64,000 bases of DNA from DASQFQ01 sp963805525 (lineage in GTDB: Bacteria; Actinomycetota; Thermoleophilia; Solirubrobacterales; Solirubrobacteraceae): NCBI GenBank assembly GCA_963805525.1, contig CAWDUT010000006.1:434001-498000 (forward strand), read 5' to 3'. A program made the translations under genes and the position numbers. Shown here in pieces: positions 23,771 through 32,156 of the stretch (within the stretch, counting starts at the first letter, position 1; each line of letters opens with the position of its first letter). The notes beneath the pieces were generated by a model that saw only the letters and a program-made list of their open reading frames with translations, was not told the DNA's origin and did not search any database.

Positions 23771-23793
23771 CCCCCCGGCCGGGCGTCGGGGGG
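23771..23793. promoter_or_regulatory. Inverted repeat between the LuxR regulator and metzincin genes
   Basis: CCCCCCG (23771-23777) and CGGGGGG (23787-23793) are perfect inverted arms around nine bases. It is the main structure in the 130-base divergent gap 23701-23830, nearer to the metzincin start. It could be an operator for the adjacent regulator or a leader hairpin. Runs of G and C are common in this genome, so confidence is low. Confidence 0.3.
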
Positions 23794-23830
23794 TGAGGGT
23801 TCCCGTGGCCGTGCGCGCGAGGCTGGCGAG

Positions 23831-24319
23831 GTGCTTCTCCGCCGCCTCCTCGCCGCCGCCGCGCTGTCCGTGACGCTGCTCGTCCCGGCCACCGCGAGCG
23901 CCGCCTCGCGGGCGCCGGTCGACGTCGCCTCGAGGGTCGCCGCGGCCTACTGGGGCGCCATGCCGTGCGGAGGCAGGGTCGCCGTCCGCGTCCGCCGCCC
24001 GCTCCAGCGCGGGATGGATCGCAGCACCGACGCCTGGGTGATGTTCGGCACGCCGATCGGGGCGAACAACCTCGCCGCTCCCGCGAGCACGTACACGAAC
24101 TGCGTGATCAGCTTCGCCCGCCGCCGCTGGCCGACCACGGCGAGCATGCGCGAGGACTGGGGCATCTTCTGCGCGACGATGACCCACGAGATGGGCCACC
24201 TACTCGGGCACCAGCACGACGACACGCCCGGCAGCGTGATGGCCCCCGTGTTCACGGACTACTCGAGCGTGCCGGCGGGCTGCCGCGCGGCGCGCGGCCG
24301 CGTCAGCGCGAGATCGTGA
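23831..24319 (+). CDS. Small secreted metzincin-type metalloprotease
   Basis: 162 residues from GTG 23831 with a signal peptide (about 1-24). The zinc motif HEMGHLLGHQHD (HExxHxxGxxH) and a Met-turn (SVMAPV) about 10 residues later define a matrixin-like metzincin. Total size is near the minimum for a catalytic domain, and no propeptide or cysteine switch is evident, although four Cys occur (PCGG, TNC, IFC and AGC). It should cleave proteins outside the cell; targets are unknown. It overlaps the convergent transpeptidase gene by 17 bases. Confidence 0.75.
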   Translation: MLLRRLLAAAALSVTLLVPATASAASRAPVDVASRVAAAYWGAMPCGGRVAVRVRRPLQRGMDRSTDAWVMFGTPIGANNLAAPASTYTNCVISFARRRWPTTASMREDWGIFCATMTHEMGHLLGHQHDDTPGSVMAPVFTDYSSVPAGCRAARGRVSARS

Positions 24320-25034
24320 GCGGGACGCCGGCGCCGATGCGCCTGGCGAGCCAGGTGATCGCGCCGGTGCTGAGGCGGATGCAGCCGTGGGAGACCGCGG
24401 TGCCGAGCTCGCCCGAGAGGCCGTCCCTGCCGTGCAGGGCGATCTGGCCCGGGCCGCCCTCGAACTCCTGAAGGACGTTCGAGCGGGCGCTGGTGGCAAG
24501 CGCGAACGGCCCGCCGTGGGCGCCGGGAGATAGGGCGAGGGCCTCCTCGGTGAAGAACCGCCCGCGCGGCGTCGGCGTCGACGGGTTGCCGACCACCGCG
24601 AAGAAGTGGCGTACGGCGCGGCCGGAGCGGTAGACGTTCACGCGGCGCGCGGAGAGCTTGACGACGATGCGCCACGGGGTGGCCGTGGCCCTGGTGTGCG
24701 ACGACCGCAGCCAGCCCGTGTGGGAATTGGGCCGGCCGGGAAGCCGGACGCGGGTCCATTCGCGGCCGTTCCCGCTGGTGGCGTGGCCGAGGACGGGGAG
24801 GACGGTGCGCACGCGGGTCAGCGGCCGGCGCGCGGGGATCGTCTCGATCCGATGCGAGCGGAGGCTCGGAGCGCCGCGGACGATGTGGTCCTGCATCAGC
24901 ACGACGAGCGGCTGGCTGCGCGGCTCGCTCGCGGCGGCGGCTGAAGCGGGCGCGGCGAGGAGCGCCAGCGCCAGCCCCACGACACCCCGGCGGAAGCCGG
25001 GGTGCCGAAGGACGGTGAGGGCGCTGTCGTTCAT
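24303..25034 (-). CDS. L,D-transpeptidase (YkuD domain)
   Basis: 243 residues. A signal peptide or signal anchor (about 12-35) is followed by an SH3-like region (about 45-115) and the YkuD catalytic domain. The active-site motif is complete: IALHGRDGL ... AVSHGCIRLS, with the nucleophile Cys. These enzymes make 3-3 cross-links in peptidoglycan or attach proteins to it. The start overlaps the stop of the ice-binding-like gene (ATGA), so the two are translated together, suggesting that the transpeptidase works on or with that surface protein. Confidence 0.9.
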   Translation of the reverse strand: MNDSALTVLRHPGFRRGVVGLALALLAAPASAAAASEPRSQPLVVLMQDHIVRGAPSLRSHRIETIPARRPLTRVRTVLPVLGHATSGNGREWTRVRLPGRPNSHTGWLRSSHTRATATPWRIVVKLSARRVNVYRSGRAVRHFFAVVGNPSTPTPRGRFFTEEALALSPGAHGGPFALATSARSNVLQEFEGGPGQIALHGRDGLSGELGTAVSHGCIRLSTGAITWLARRIGAGVPLTISR

Positions 25035-26206
25035 CCGGTGAACTGCGAGGGGCCCTGACGCGGGCGCAGGGCCTGAGCGGCGCAGGCGCGGTAGCGGAAC
25101 TTCAGGGTCCGGCTGTGCGTCGCGTCCTTGAAGCCGACGCGCGCCGAGATGACGTGACGGCCGGAGGACGCCGCCTTCACGTACTGGGTGAACGCGGACT
25201 TGGTGTCCGTGCCGAGGTACTTGCCGTCGAGACGGAAGATGACGCGGCGGATCATGCGGCCGCTCACCTTGGCGCGGAAGCCGGCGGTGCACGCCGGGCC
25301 GCCGTTGCGGCGGGACGTCGTGCTACGCGGCGGGCGAGCGAGCCGGGCGGTGCCGGCGCGGGTCGGGGTCGCCGACTGGCTGGCAGGCGCGGCCTGGTTG
25401 GCGGGCGTGGTACCGGCGGGCGTGGTGGGCGTTCCACCGGTGCCACCCGGGGCGGTCGGACCGGCCGGGATGCTGTCGTTCGTGTTGTCGTCGCTGGCGG
25501 TGCACGCCGAGTGGATGATGGTGGTGGTGTGGAGATTGACCGCGTCGGTGTTGACCATCAGGCGACCGTTGACGGTCGAGAAGCCGTTGTCGGTGATGGC
25601 GGTGCCGCCCATGACCGTGCCGACGAAGGAGGTACCGGTGTCGAGGATGGTCTCGGCTCCGACGACCCAATAGACGTTGCAGGGGTTGGCGCGGTTGATG
25701 AGCGCGACGCGGCTGGCGACGCCGGTGGTCAGCTTGGTGGGCACCTGGAAGATGAACACCGAGTTCGGGTCGTTCTCGCCGTCGAGCGTGACCACGCCCG
25801 TCAGGTTCAGCTGGGTGTTGGCAGTCCAGACGCCGGTCTTGAAGACCTGGCCGGCGAGGTCAGCGCCGGTGCCGCCGGAGCTGACGCGGTTGGCGGTCTT
25901 CACGTGAGCGTCGGTCAGTGCGTTCTTGGCGTTGAGGGCGACGTTGCCCGGGTCATTGACGTAGGTGGTGCCGCCGACAGCAGGAGCGCCGGTGACGGAG
26001 CTGCCCGGCGTCAGACCGAGGTCGCCCCACATCGAGCTGGAGCCGGTGTTGGTGACCGTCGAGTAGGCGAGCACCGAGAACGGGGTGGCCGTCCCGAGGT
26101 CGATCTGGGCGGGGCTGGCAGCCTGAGCTCCTGGTGCCACGACCGCGCAGCCGACGGCAAGAGCTGCCGCGACGCGCCCGGTGCGCTTGAGAATGCGGTT
26201 GGACAC
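25031..26206 (-). CDS. DUF3494 ice-binding-like secreted adhesin
   Basis: 391 residues from GTG 26206, preceded by GGGAGG at a good distance. A signal peptide (1-29) is followed by the DUF3494 beta-solenoid (about 34-235), with typical stretches LGTATPFSVLAYSTVTNTG, GDLGLTPGSSVTG and NVYWVVGAETILDTGTSFVG. A Gly/Thr/Pro/Ala linker (about 240-300) leads to a ~90-residue Ig-like domain with two Cys. DUF3494 proteins bind ice or act as surface adhesins; which applies here is unknown. It heads an operon with the L,D-transpeptidase, behind a structured leader that may be a riboswitch. Confidence 0.87.
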   Translation of the reverse strand: MSNRILKRTGRVAAALAVGCAVVAPGAQAASPAQIDLGTATPFSVLAYSTVTNTGSSSMWGDLGLTPGSSVTGAPAVGGTTYVNDPGNVALNAKNALTDAHVKTANRVSSGGTGADLAGQVFKTGVWTANTQLNLTGVVTLDGENDPNSVFIFQVPTKLTTGVASRVALINRANPCNVYWVVGAETILDTGTSFVGTVMGGTAITDNGFSTVNGRLMVNTDAVNLHTTTIIHSACTASDDNTNDSIPAGPTAPGGTGGTPTTPAGTTPANQAAPASQSATPTRAGTARLARPPRSTTSRRNGGPACTAGFRAKVSGRMIRRVIFRLDGKYLGTDTKSAFTQYVKAASSGRHVISARVGFKDATHSRTLKFRYRACAAQALRPRQGPSQFTG

Positions 26207-26288
26207 GAGGTCCTCCCTGTATGGCGAGCTGCTCCTGCGACGTTCCTCTGGACGGCCACGAATCCGCGGAGAGCGATCAGCGCGGTGG

Positions 26289-26403
26289 CACTCGGTCGGT
26301 AGCCCGGCGAACTCCGGAGGAGTCCCGTGGCTTTGCGGATCCGCCTCGCGACGGGGGTGCCTGGATCGGGAAGGCAGCTCTGGTGTCCGAGTGGCATCGG
26401 CAT
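26289..26403 (-). ncRNA. Candidate c-di-GMP-I (GEMM)-like riboswitch upstream of the adhesin
   Basis: On the minus strand, the leader starts with CACTCGG (complement of 26397-26403) and closes with CCGAGTG (complement of 26289-26295), a perfect seven-pair outer stem. Inside are CCGTC-GCGA-GGCGG, a hairpin with a GNRA tetraloop, then GCAAAGCCACGGG, a short hairpin ACTCC-TCC-GGAGT, and CGCCGGGCTACCG. The GCAAAGCCACGGG...CCGGG-TACCG half matches the class I c-di-GMP aptamer closely. The 5' half is less clear: GGCACC stands where GGCAAACC is expected and about 20 extra bases precede it. The element ends about 80 bases before the adhesin start. Confidence 0.45.
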
Positions 26404-26452
26404 CGGCGCGCCACCCCTTGAGGGCGGGCGCTTAGGCTGGGGCCCAGACCCC

Positions 26453-27775
26453 ATGGCCGCCCCCCGGACCCGCTACGCCCGCAACGGCGACGTCTCTCTC
26501 GCCTACGAGGTCGCGGGCGAGGGGCCGCACGACATCCTGCTGATCAACTCGTGGGTCTCGCAGATGGAGCACCTGTGGACCGAGCCCCGGCTCGCGCGGA
26601 TGTTCGCCCGTCTGACGTCGTTCGCGCGCCTGATCCAGTTCGACCGCCGCGGGAGCGGCATGTCGGACCGCGTGCCGCCGGCGCCGCTCGAGGAGCAGAT
26701 GGACGACGTGCTCGCCGTGCTCGACGCCGCGGGCTCCGAGCGCCCGGCGGTGCTGGCGGAGACCGAGGGCACGGCGCTCGCCTGCCTGTTCGCGGCCACC
26801 CACCCCGAGCGCGTGCGCTCGCTGGCGCTGTTCGCGCCGATCCCGCGCATCACCGCCGCGCCGGACTACCCGTGGGCGCACGATGCCGCCCGGCGCGAGC
26901 TGTTCATCGAGCGCACCGTCCGCGCCTGGGGCGAGGGCGTGACGCTCGACGCCACCGCGCCCAGCCACTCGGGTGACGCCCAGCTGCGCGCGTGGTTCGG
27001 GCGCATGGAGCGGCTCGCGGTCGGGCCGGCCGCAGTCGAGCCGGTGATGCGCGTGACCGGGGAGACCGACGTGCGCGACGTCCTGCCGCTGATCCGCGTC
27101 CCGACGCTCCTGCTGCGCCGCGAGCGCGACGAGCGGATCGACCGTCGCCACGCCGAGTACATCCGCGACCGCGTGCCCGGCGCCCGCTTCGTTGAGCTGC
27201 CGGGCAGCGAGAGCATCCTCTTCCTCGACGACGTCGAGCCGCTGGTGGACGAGCTCGAGGAGCTCGTCACCGGCACGCGCGCCACGCGCCCGCCCGAGCG
27301 GGTGCTCGCGACCGTCCTCTTCACGGACATCGTCGGCTCGACCGAGCGCGCGTCCGAGGTCGGCGACCGCGCCTGGCGCGAGCTGCTCGACGCCCACCAC
27401 GCACTGGTACGCGCCGAGCTCGCCGCGCACGGCGGTGACGAGATCAAGACGATGGGCGACGGCTTCCTCGCCACCTTCGACGGGCCGGCGCGGGCGGTCC
27501 GCTGCGCGCTGCGCGTCGCCGAGCGCTCGGGCAGCGATGGCGTCCCGATCCGCGCCGGCGTCCACACCGGCGAGTGCGAGCGGGTGGGGAGCGACGTCGC
27601 CGGGATCGCCGTCCACATCGCTGCGCGCGTGATGGGCGAGGCGGGCGCGGGCGAGGTGCTCGTGTCGCGCACCGTCACCGACCTCGTGGCGGGCTCGGGC
27701 CTGGGCTTCGAGCCGCGCGGCCCGCGGGAGCTCCGCGGCGTCCCCGGCGAGTGGGAGCTGTTTCAGGCCACCTGA
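26453..27775 (+). CDS. Alpha/beta-hydrolase fused to class III adenylate cyclase
   Basis: 440 residues from ATG 26453. Residues about 1-275 are an alpha/beta-hydrolase fold (VAGEGPHDILLINSW, then FDRRGSGMSD), but the nucleophile elbow reads AETEGT, with Thr104 where the family has Ser. Residues about 282-440 are a class III cyclase with FTDIVGSTERA and GGDEIKTMGDG (metal-binding Asp residues) and the terminal VHIAARV. Hydrolase-cyclase fusions are known in mycobacteria and relatives. It probably makes cAMP under control of a ligand bound by the hydrolase part. The 246-base upstream gap is shared with the adhesin leader. It converges with the RidA gene (13-base overlap). Confidence 0.85.
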   Translation: MAAPRTRYARNGDVSLAYEVAGEGPHDILLINSWVSQMEHLWTEPRLARMFARLTSFARLIQFDRRGSGMSDRVPPAPLEEQMDDVLAVLDAAGSERPAVLAETEGTALACLFAATHPERVRSLALFAPIPRITAAPDYPWAHDAARRELFIERTVRAWGEGVTLDATAPSHSGDAQLRAWFGRMERLAVGPAAVEPVMRVTGETDVRDVLPLIRVPTLLLRRERDERIDRRHAEYIRDRVPGARFVELPGSESILFLDDVEPLVDELEELVTGTRATRPPERVLATVLFTDIVGSTERASEVGDRAWRELLDAHHALVRAELAAHGGDEIKTMGDGFLATFDGPARAVRCALRVAERSGSDGVPIRAGVHTGECERVGSDVAGIAVHIAARVMGEAGAGEVLVSRTVTDLVAGSGLGFEPRGPRELRGVPGEWELFQAT

Positions 27776-28149
27776 GCTTCGACCTCGACCTCGAGGCGCC
27801 AGCGCGGGTCGAGCAGGCCGGCGACGACCACCATCGTGGCGGCCGGCCGGACCGCCTCGAAGTAGGCGTTGTGGGCGCGGCCCACGGCCTCCCAGTCGGC
27901 CGCGTCGAGCAGGTACATGCGCGTGCGCACGACGTCGCGGAAGGCCGCGCCGAGCTCCGTCAGCGCGATCCCCGCGACCTTGAACGCGCGCATCGCCTGG
28001 TTGAAGACGTCGGGGTCGCACGAGCCGTCGGGCCACACCGGCCCGGTCCCCGACACCAGCACGCGGTCGCCCGCCCGGATCGCGCGCGAGAACCCGATCG
28101 GGCCCTCGAACGGCGAGTCGGACGTCGCCCGCCGGCGCTCATCCGCCAT
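27763..28149 (-). CDS. RidA/YjgF family protein
   Basis: 128 residues, normal RidA size. Recognisable are IGFSRAIRAGDRVLVSGTGPV at the start, VVRTRMYLLDAADWEAVGRAHN in the middle, and RPAATMVVVAGLLDPRWRLEVEVEA at the end; the family's Arg lies in RTRMYLLD. RidA proteins hydrolyse reactive enamine/imine intermediates, often near amine or amino-acid pathways. It overlaps by 11 bases the aldehyde dehydrogenase upstream, so an amine-to-aldehyde route is plausible. Confidence 0.86.
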   Translation of the reverse strand: MADERRRATSDSPFEGPIGFSRAIRAGDRVLVSGTGPVWPDGSCDPDVFNQAMRAFKVAGIALTELGAAFRDVVRTRMYLLDAADWEAVGRAHNAYFEAVRPAATMVVVAGLLDPRWRLEVEVEAQVA

Positions 28150-29602
28150 AGGGGTACCACCAGTCCTTCGGCGCCAGCTCGGATTCGATGTGGACGTGCT
28201 TGGTCTCCTGGAACGCCTCGAGCCCCTCCTGCCCCAGCTCGCGCCCCAGCCCCGACTGCTTGTAGCCGCCGAACGGCCCCGCGTCGTTGTCGGTCAGCGG
28301 GTCGTTGATCCAGACCGTGCCGGCCTTCAGCTCGCGCATGCAGCGGAAGATGTTCTTCAGGTCGCGCGTGTAGACGTTGGCGCCGAGCCCGAAGCGCGTC
28401 GAGTTGGCGAGCTCGATCGCCTCGTCGAGCGAGCGCACCGGCACGATCGGCGCGACCGGGCCGAACGTCTCCTCGCTCAGCAGCGCGGTCGAGGCCGCCG
28501 CGCCGGTGACCACCGTGGGCGCGAGGTAGTAGCCGCGGTCGAGCCCCGCGTGGTCGCCGCCGAACACGATCTCGGCGCCGTCGCCGACCGCCGCCTCGAG
28601 CTGGCGCTCGACCTTCGCGCGCTGGGCCGCGGAGACCATCGGGCCGAGGTCGGTCTGGTCGTCGAGCGGGTCGCCGACGCGCAGCGAGCGCGCGTGCTCG
28701 ACGAAGGCGGAGAGGAAGTCGTCGTAGACGGAGTGCTCGACGTAGAAGCGCTCGGCCGACGTGCAGACCTGGCCGGCGTTGAGGTACGCCGCCCACGCGC
28801 CGCCGCGTGCGGCGACCTCGATCTCGGCCGCGACGTCGGAGCAGACGATGAACGGGTCCTTGCCCCCGAGCTCGAGGTTGATGCGCGCCACGCGGTCGAT
28901 GCACACGTGCGCGATCTTCTGGCCGGTCTCGACCGAGCCGGTGAACGCCACGCAGTCGACGCGTGGGTCCTCGACGATGCGCGCCCCGACGTCGCCGCCG
29001 CCCGGCACGATGTTCACGACCCCGGGCGGGAGCGCCTCGAAGCAGTCGGCGAGCGCGAGCGTCGAGAGCGGCGTCAGCTCCGACGGCTTGCACACGCACG
29101 CGTTGCCGGCGGCGAGCGCCGGGGCGAGCTTCCACGAGAGGAGCAGCAGCGGGTAGTTCCACGGCACGATGCAGGCGACGACGCCCATCGGCTCCTTGAC
29201 CACCAGCGCGAGCTGCGACGACTCGATCGGCGGGATCACGCGGCCGGCGAAGTTGCGGCCCATCTCGGCGTAGTAGTCGAACGCCGCCGCGGTCCAGCCG
29301 ACCTCGTCGGCATTCTCCACCCGCGGCTTGCCGCCCTCGCGCGTCATCGTCTCGGCCAGCTCGTCGGTCTTCGCGCGGATGCGGGTGGCGACCTCGTGCA
29401 GCAGCTCGCCGCGCTCGAGCGCCGGCGTGGCCGCCCACGCGCGAGCGCCCTCCCGCGCCGCTGCGATCGCGCCGTCGACCTGCTCCTCCGAGGGGAGGGA
29501 GACGGTCTCGAACACCTCGCCGAGCGCCGGGTTCTCGATCTCCAGCGGCTCGCCCGCCCCGGCCACCAGCTCGCCGCCGATGAGCAGCTTCAGTTCAGCC
29601 AC
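28139..29602 (-). CDS. NAD(P)-dependent aldehyde dehydrogenase
   Basis: 487 residues from GTG 29602, the only start giving a full-length N-terminus (AELKLLIGGELVAG). The NAD-binding segment IVPWNYPLLLLSWKLAPAL, the catalytic Glu in LELGGKDPF and the catalytic Cys in NAGQVCTSAER are present. Overall it resembles betaine-aldehyde and related dehydrogenases. The C-terminal ETKHVHIESELAPKDWWYPY is close to that of many betaine-aldehyde dehydrogenases. It oxidises an aldehyde to a carboxylate. It overlaps the upstream hydrolase by 13 bases and the downstream RidA gene by 11. Confidence 0.9.
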   Translation of the reverse strand: MAELKLLIGGELVAGAGEPLEIENPALGEVFETVSLPSEEQVDGAIAAAREGARAWAATPALERGELLHEVATRIRAKTDELAETMTREGGKPRVENADEVGWTAAAFDYYAEMGRNFAGRVIPPIESSQLALVVKEPMGVVACIVPWNYPLLLLSWKLAPALAAGNACVCKPSELTPLSTLALADCFEALPPGVVNIVPGGGDVGARIVEDPRVDCVAFTGSVETGQKIAHVCIDRVARINLELGGKDPFIVCSDVAAEIEVAARGGAWAAYLNAGQVCTSAERFYVEHSVYDDFLSAFVEHARSLRVGDPLDDQTDLGPMVSAAQRAKVERQLEAAVGDGAEIVFGGDHAGLDRGYYLAPTVVTGAAASTALLSEETFGPVAPIVPVRSLDEAIELANSTRFGLGANVYTRDLKNIFRCMRELKAGTVWINDPLTDNDAGPFGGYKQSGLGRELGQEGLEAFQETKHVHIESELAPKDWWYPYGG

Positions 29603-30873
29603 GGAATGACGGTCTTGAGGAAGCGGCTCTTCGCCGGGGCCGACGTCAACGGGTCGAGATGCGAGTTCACCGCCGACGCGTCCACCAGCTTCACCTTCCG
29701 CGCGGGGATCCGCGACGACTTCTGCAGCCGCCGCGCCCCGCGCAGCACGCGCCCCTGGGAGAGGCTGCTCTGGATCGCGTACAGCGGCACGTCGATCGCG
29801 CGCTTGTGCCACACCCGCAGGTGCAGGTACCTGGTGACCGGGTTGCGGCCGAGCGCGCTCGCGCCCTGGACGTCGAGCGAGAGGCGCAGCGGGAAGTACC
29901 ACTCGCTGGCGTCGGCCGGCGAGCGGCCGAACAGCTTCGCGACGTTCTGGATCGGCGTCACCTCGCCGTTCTGCCACGGCCGCGGGTCGCCGCTCGTCGC
30001 GAGCGCGCCCGCGCGCACGTGGATCAGCGACAGCACTCCCGGCGAGGTCGACTCGTCGAACGCGTAGCCGAGCACGCCCTCGTTGGTGGCCGGGACCGGG
30101 GGCTTCAGCGCCGCCGGAATCAGCGGGTAATCGATGAACGTCGCGCGCGCGTCGGGACGCACCTTCGCGTACAGGCCCGCGAGATCGGAGAAGACGCCCG
30201 ACGCCCACGGGACGCCGATGCGGAGCAGGTCGAGGAACGGGTCGCCGGTGCGCAGCGCGGCGATCCGCTGCTTCACGTCCGCCAGCTTCGGCGAGGTGCC
30301 GAGCAGCCCGCCGTCGATCAGGACGAGCCCGGAGAGGTCGCGGAAGCCCGGGCGCCCCCTGAAGTCCCACGCCGCGTAGGCGACCGCCATCGACGCGCCC
30401 AGCGAGTGCCCGCCGAGGATCACCTTGCGCCCGCCGCGGCGCGCGCGCTTCACCACCGCGCGCAGGTCCTCCAGCGCCAGCTTCAGCCCCCAGTCGCGCG
30501 CGAACGGCGCGGAGGCCGGCTTGAAGCCTCCTCCGCCCAGGTAGTACTTGAACGCCGTGTCCGGGTTGCCGCTCGCGAAGCCGCGGTGGTCCTCGAGCGC
30601 CTGCGAGCGCCGGTCGTAGGCCCACACCTGCAGCCCCTTCACGCGCTTGACGATCTCCGGCCCGACCAGAGAGAAGTCGCCGGCGCCGCCCTGCGTGCCG
30701 GGGACGAGGATCAGCACGCGCTTCGCCGACGCCGGGCCGAACCGCTCGTAGCTCACGCGGTCATAGCGCGCCGGCCCCGGCCCGGAGGCGCCGCGCACGC
30801 TCACGACCGTCCCCGCCGAAGCGAGCGCCGGCAGCAGCAGCAGCGACAGGACGGCGAGGAGGGCGGCTCTCAC
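29590..30873 (-). CDS. Secreted alpha/beta hydrolase
   Basis: 427 residues from GTG 30873, whose bases overlap the DedA stop (GTGA). A signal peptide (about 1-20) precedes an alpha/beta-hydrolase domain with VLILVPGTQGGAGDF (oxyanion region), the nucleophile elbow GGHSLGAS and a later conserved Asp in LVLIDGG. The C-terminal His may be that of NSHLDPLTSA. It is longer than a simple esterase because of a lid insertion (about 190-330). Substrate unknown. It is likely exported and could act on ester-linked wall or environmental compounds. Confidence 0.8.
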   Translation of the reverse strand: MRAALLAVLSLLLLPALASAGTVVSVRGASGPGPARYDRVSYERFGPASAKRVLILVPGTQGGAGDFSLVGPEIVKRVKGLQVWAYDRRSQALEDHRGFASGNPDTAFKYYLGGGGFKPASAPFARDWGLKLALEDLRAVVKRARRGGRKVILGGHSLGASMAVAYAAWDFRGRPGFRDLSGLVLIDGGLLGTSPKLADVKQRIAALRTGDPFLDLLRIGVPWASGVFSDLAGLYAKVRPDARATFIDYPLIPAALKPPVPATNEGVLGYAFDESTSPGVLSLIHVRAGALATSGDPRPWQNGEVTPIQNVAKLFGRSPADASEWYFPLRLSLDVQGASALGRNPVTRYLHLRVWHKRAIDVPLYAIQSSLSQGRVLRGARRLQKSSRIPARKVKLVDASAVNSHLDPLTSAPAKSRFLKTVIPWLN

Positions 30874-31469
30874 GGGCGGGCACGGTACTGCTTGCCCACC
30901 TGCCGCCGCCAGACCACGAAGGCGACGATCGCCACCACGGTCACGCCCGCGGCGACCGGCCCGGCGACGGAGATGACCTTCTCGGCCACGTCGCCCAGCG
31001 CGTAGACCGCGAAGCCCACCCCGGCCGCCCACACGATCCCGCCGAGCGCGTTCCAGAACAGGAACGTCGGCCAGCTCATCTTGTTCATCCCCGCCAGCCA
31101 CGCCGACGCGATCCGCAGCCCCGCGACCCAGCGCCCGAGGAAGACCGCCTTCGGCCCGTGCTTCTCGAAGAACGGCTCGCCCTGCTCGATGATCCGCAGG
31201 CGGTGGTCGTGGAACGGCCCGGGGCGGAGGAACAGCCGCCGCCCGCCGTGGCGCCCGATCGCGAAGCCGACGTTGTCGCCGATGATCGCCGCCGCCGCGG
31301 CGATGACCACGAGCGCCACGATCGAGAGCTGCCCGTCGTGCGCGAGCAGCGCCGCCGCGATCAGCGCGGTCTCGCCCGGCACCGGGATGCCCATGGTCTC
31401 GACCGCGATCAGCGCGAAGACCGCGGCGTACCCGACATGCGGTGGGATGTCGACGATCGCCGCGAGCAC
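30870..31469 (-). CDS. DedA-family membrane protein
   Basis: 199 residues from GTG 31469. The DedA core is clear: AVETMGIPVPGETALIAAALLA near the N-terminus, GDNVGFAIGRHGG, then FFEKHGPKAVFLGRWVAGLRIASAWLAGMNKM, with four to five membrane helices. DedA proteins act as lipid (undecaprenyl-phosphate or phosphatidylethanolamine) flippases and support envelope homeostasis. It lies 12 bases after the response regulator gene of a two-component system, so envelope stress control is plausible. Confidence 0.9.
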   Translation of the reverse strand: MLAAIVDIPPHVGYAAVFALIAVETMGIPVPGETALIAAALLAHDGQLSIVALVVIAAAAAIIGDNVGFAIGRHGGRRLFLRPGPFHDHRLRIIEQGEPFFEKHGPKAVFLGRWVAGLRIASAWLAGMNKMSWPTFLFWNALGGIVWAAGVGFAVYALGDVAEKVISVAGPVAAGVTVVAIVAFVVWRRQVGKQYRARP

Positions 31470-31481
31470 GCCGTTCCAAGG

Positions 31482-32156
31482 CTACGTGCCGCGGCCCGGG
31501 ATGGCTACACCGGATTCGTAGGCGAGCACCACGGCCTGCACCCGATCGCGCAGCCCGAGCTTCATCAGCATGCGCGCGACGTGCGTCTTCACGGTCGTCT
31601 CGCTGACGATCAGCTCGCTCGCGATCTCGGCGTTCGAGAGCCCGCGCGCGATCAGCTTGAAGACCTCGAGCTCGCGCGCGGTCAGCTCATCGAGGCCAGG
31701 CGGGGCCTCGGGGATCGCGGGCGCGACCTCGGCGAACTCCTCGATCAGCCGTCGCGTGATCGAGGGTGCGAGCAGCGCCTCGCCGCCCGCCACGATGCGG
31801 ATGCCGTCGGCGAGCTGCTCGGGCGGGACGTCCTTGAGCAGGAAGCCGCTGGCGCCGGCGCGCAGCGCCTCGTAGACGTACTCGTTGAGGTCGAAGGTGG
31901 TCAGCATGATCACCCGCGTCGGCGAGTCGTCCTCGCGCGCGGCGACCACGCGGCGGGTCGCCTCGATGCCGTCGAGCTCCGGCATCCGGATGTCCATCAG
32001 CACGACGTCGGGCTTCAGCCTCCGCGCCATGTCCACGGCCTGCACGCCGTCGACGGCCTCGCCGACCACCTCGATGTCGTCCTCGGCGTCCAAGATCATC
32101 TTGAAGCCGGCGCGGACGAGCGCCTGGTCGTCGGCGATCATGATGCGCACGCTCAT
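31482..32156 (-). CDS. NarL/LuxR-type response regulator
   Basis: 224 residues. The receiver has the acidic pair in IMIADDQAL, acceptor Asp in VVLMDIRMPELDG and Lys in GFLLKDVPPEQL, all intact. The C-terminal LuxR helix-turn-helix contains LTARELEVFKLIARGLSNAE and TTVKTHVARMLMKLGL. The start overlaps the stop of kinase 1 by 4 bases. It is the only regulator for two adjacent kinases. DedA follows 12 bases later and may be a co-transcribed target. Confidence 0.93.
   Translation of the reverse strand: MSVRIMIADDQALVRAGFKMILDAEDDIEVVGEAVDGVQAVDMARRLKPDVVLMDIRMPELDGIEATRRVVAAREDDSPTRVIMLTTFDLNEYVYEALRAGASGFLLKDVPPEQLADGIRIVAGGEALLAPSITRRLIEEFAEVAPAIPEAPPGLDELTARELEVFKLIARGLSNAEIASELIVSETTVKTHVARMLMKLGLRDRVQAVVLAYESGVAIPGRGT

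Noticed and set aside
26289..26403. Cobalamin or ydaO riboswitch as identity of the adhesin leader
   Set aside because: The conserved boxes of those families (such as the full B12 box or the ydaO core) are absent; only the class I c-di-GMP half matches well.
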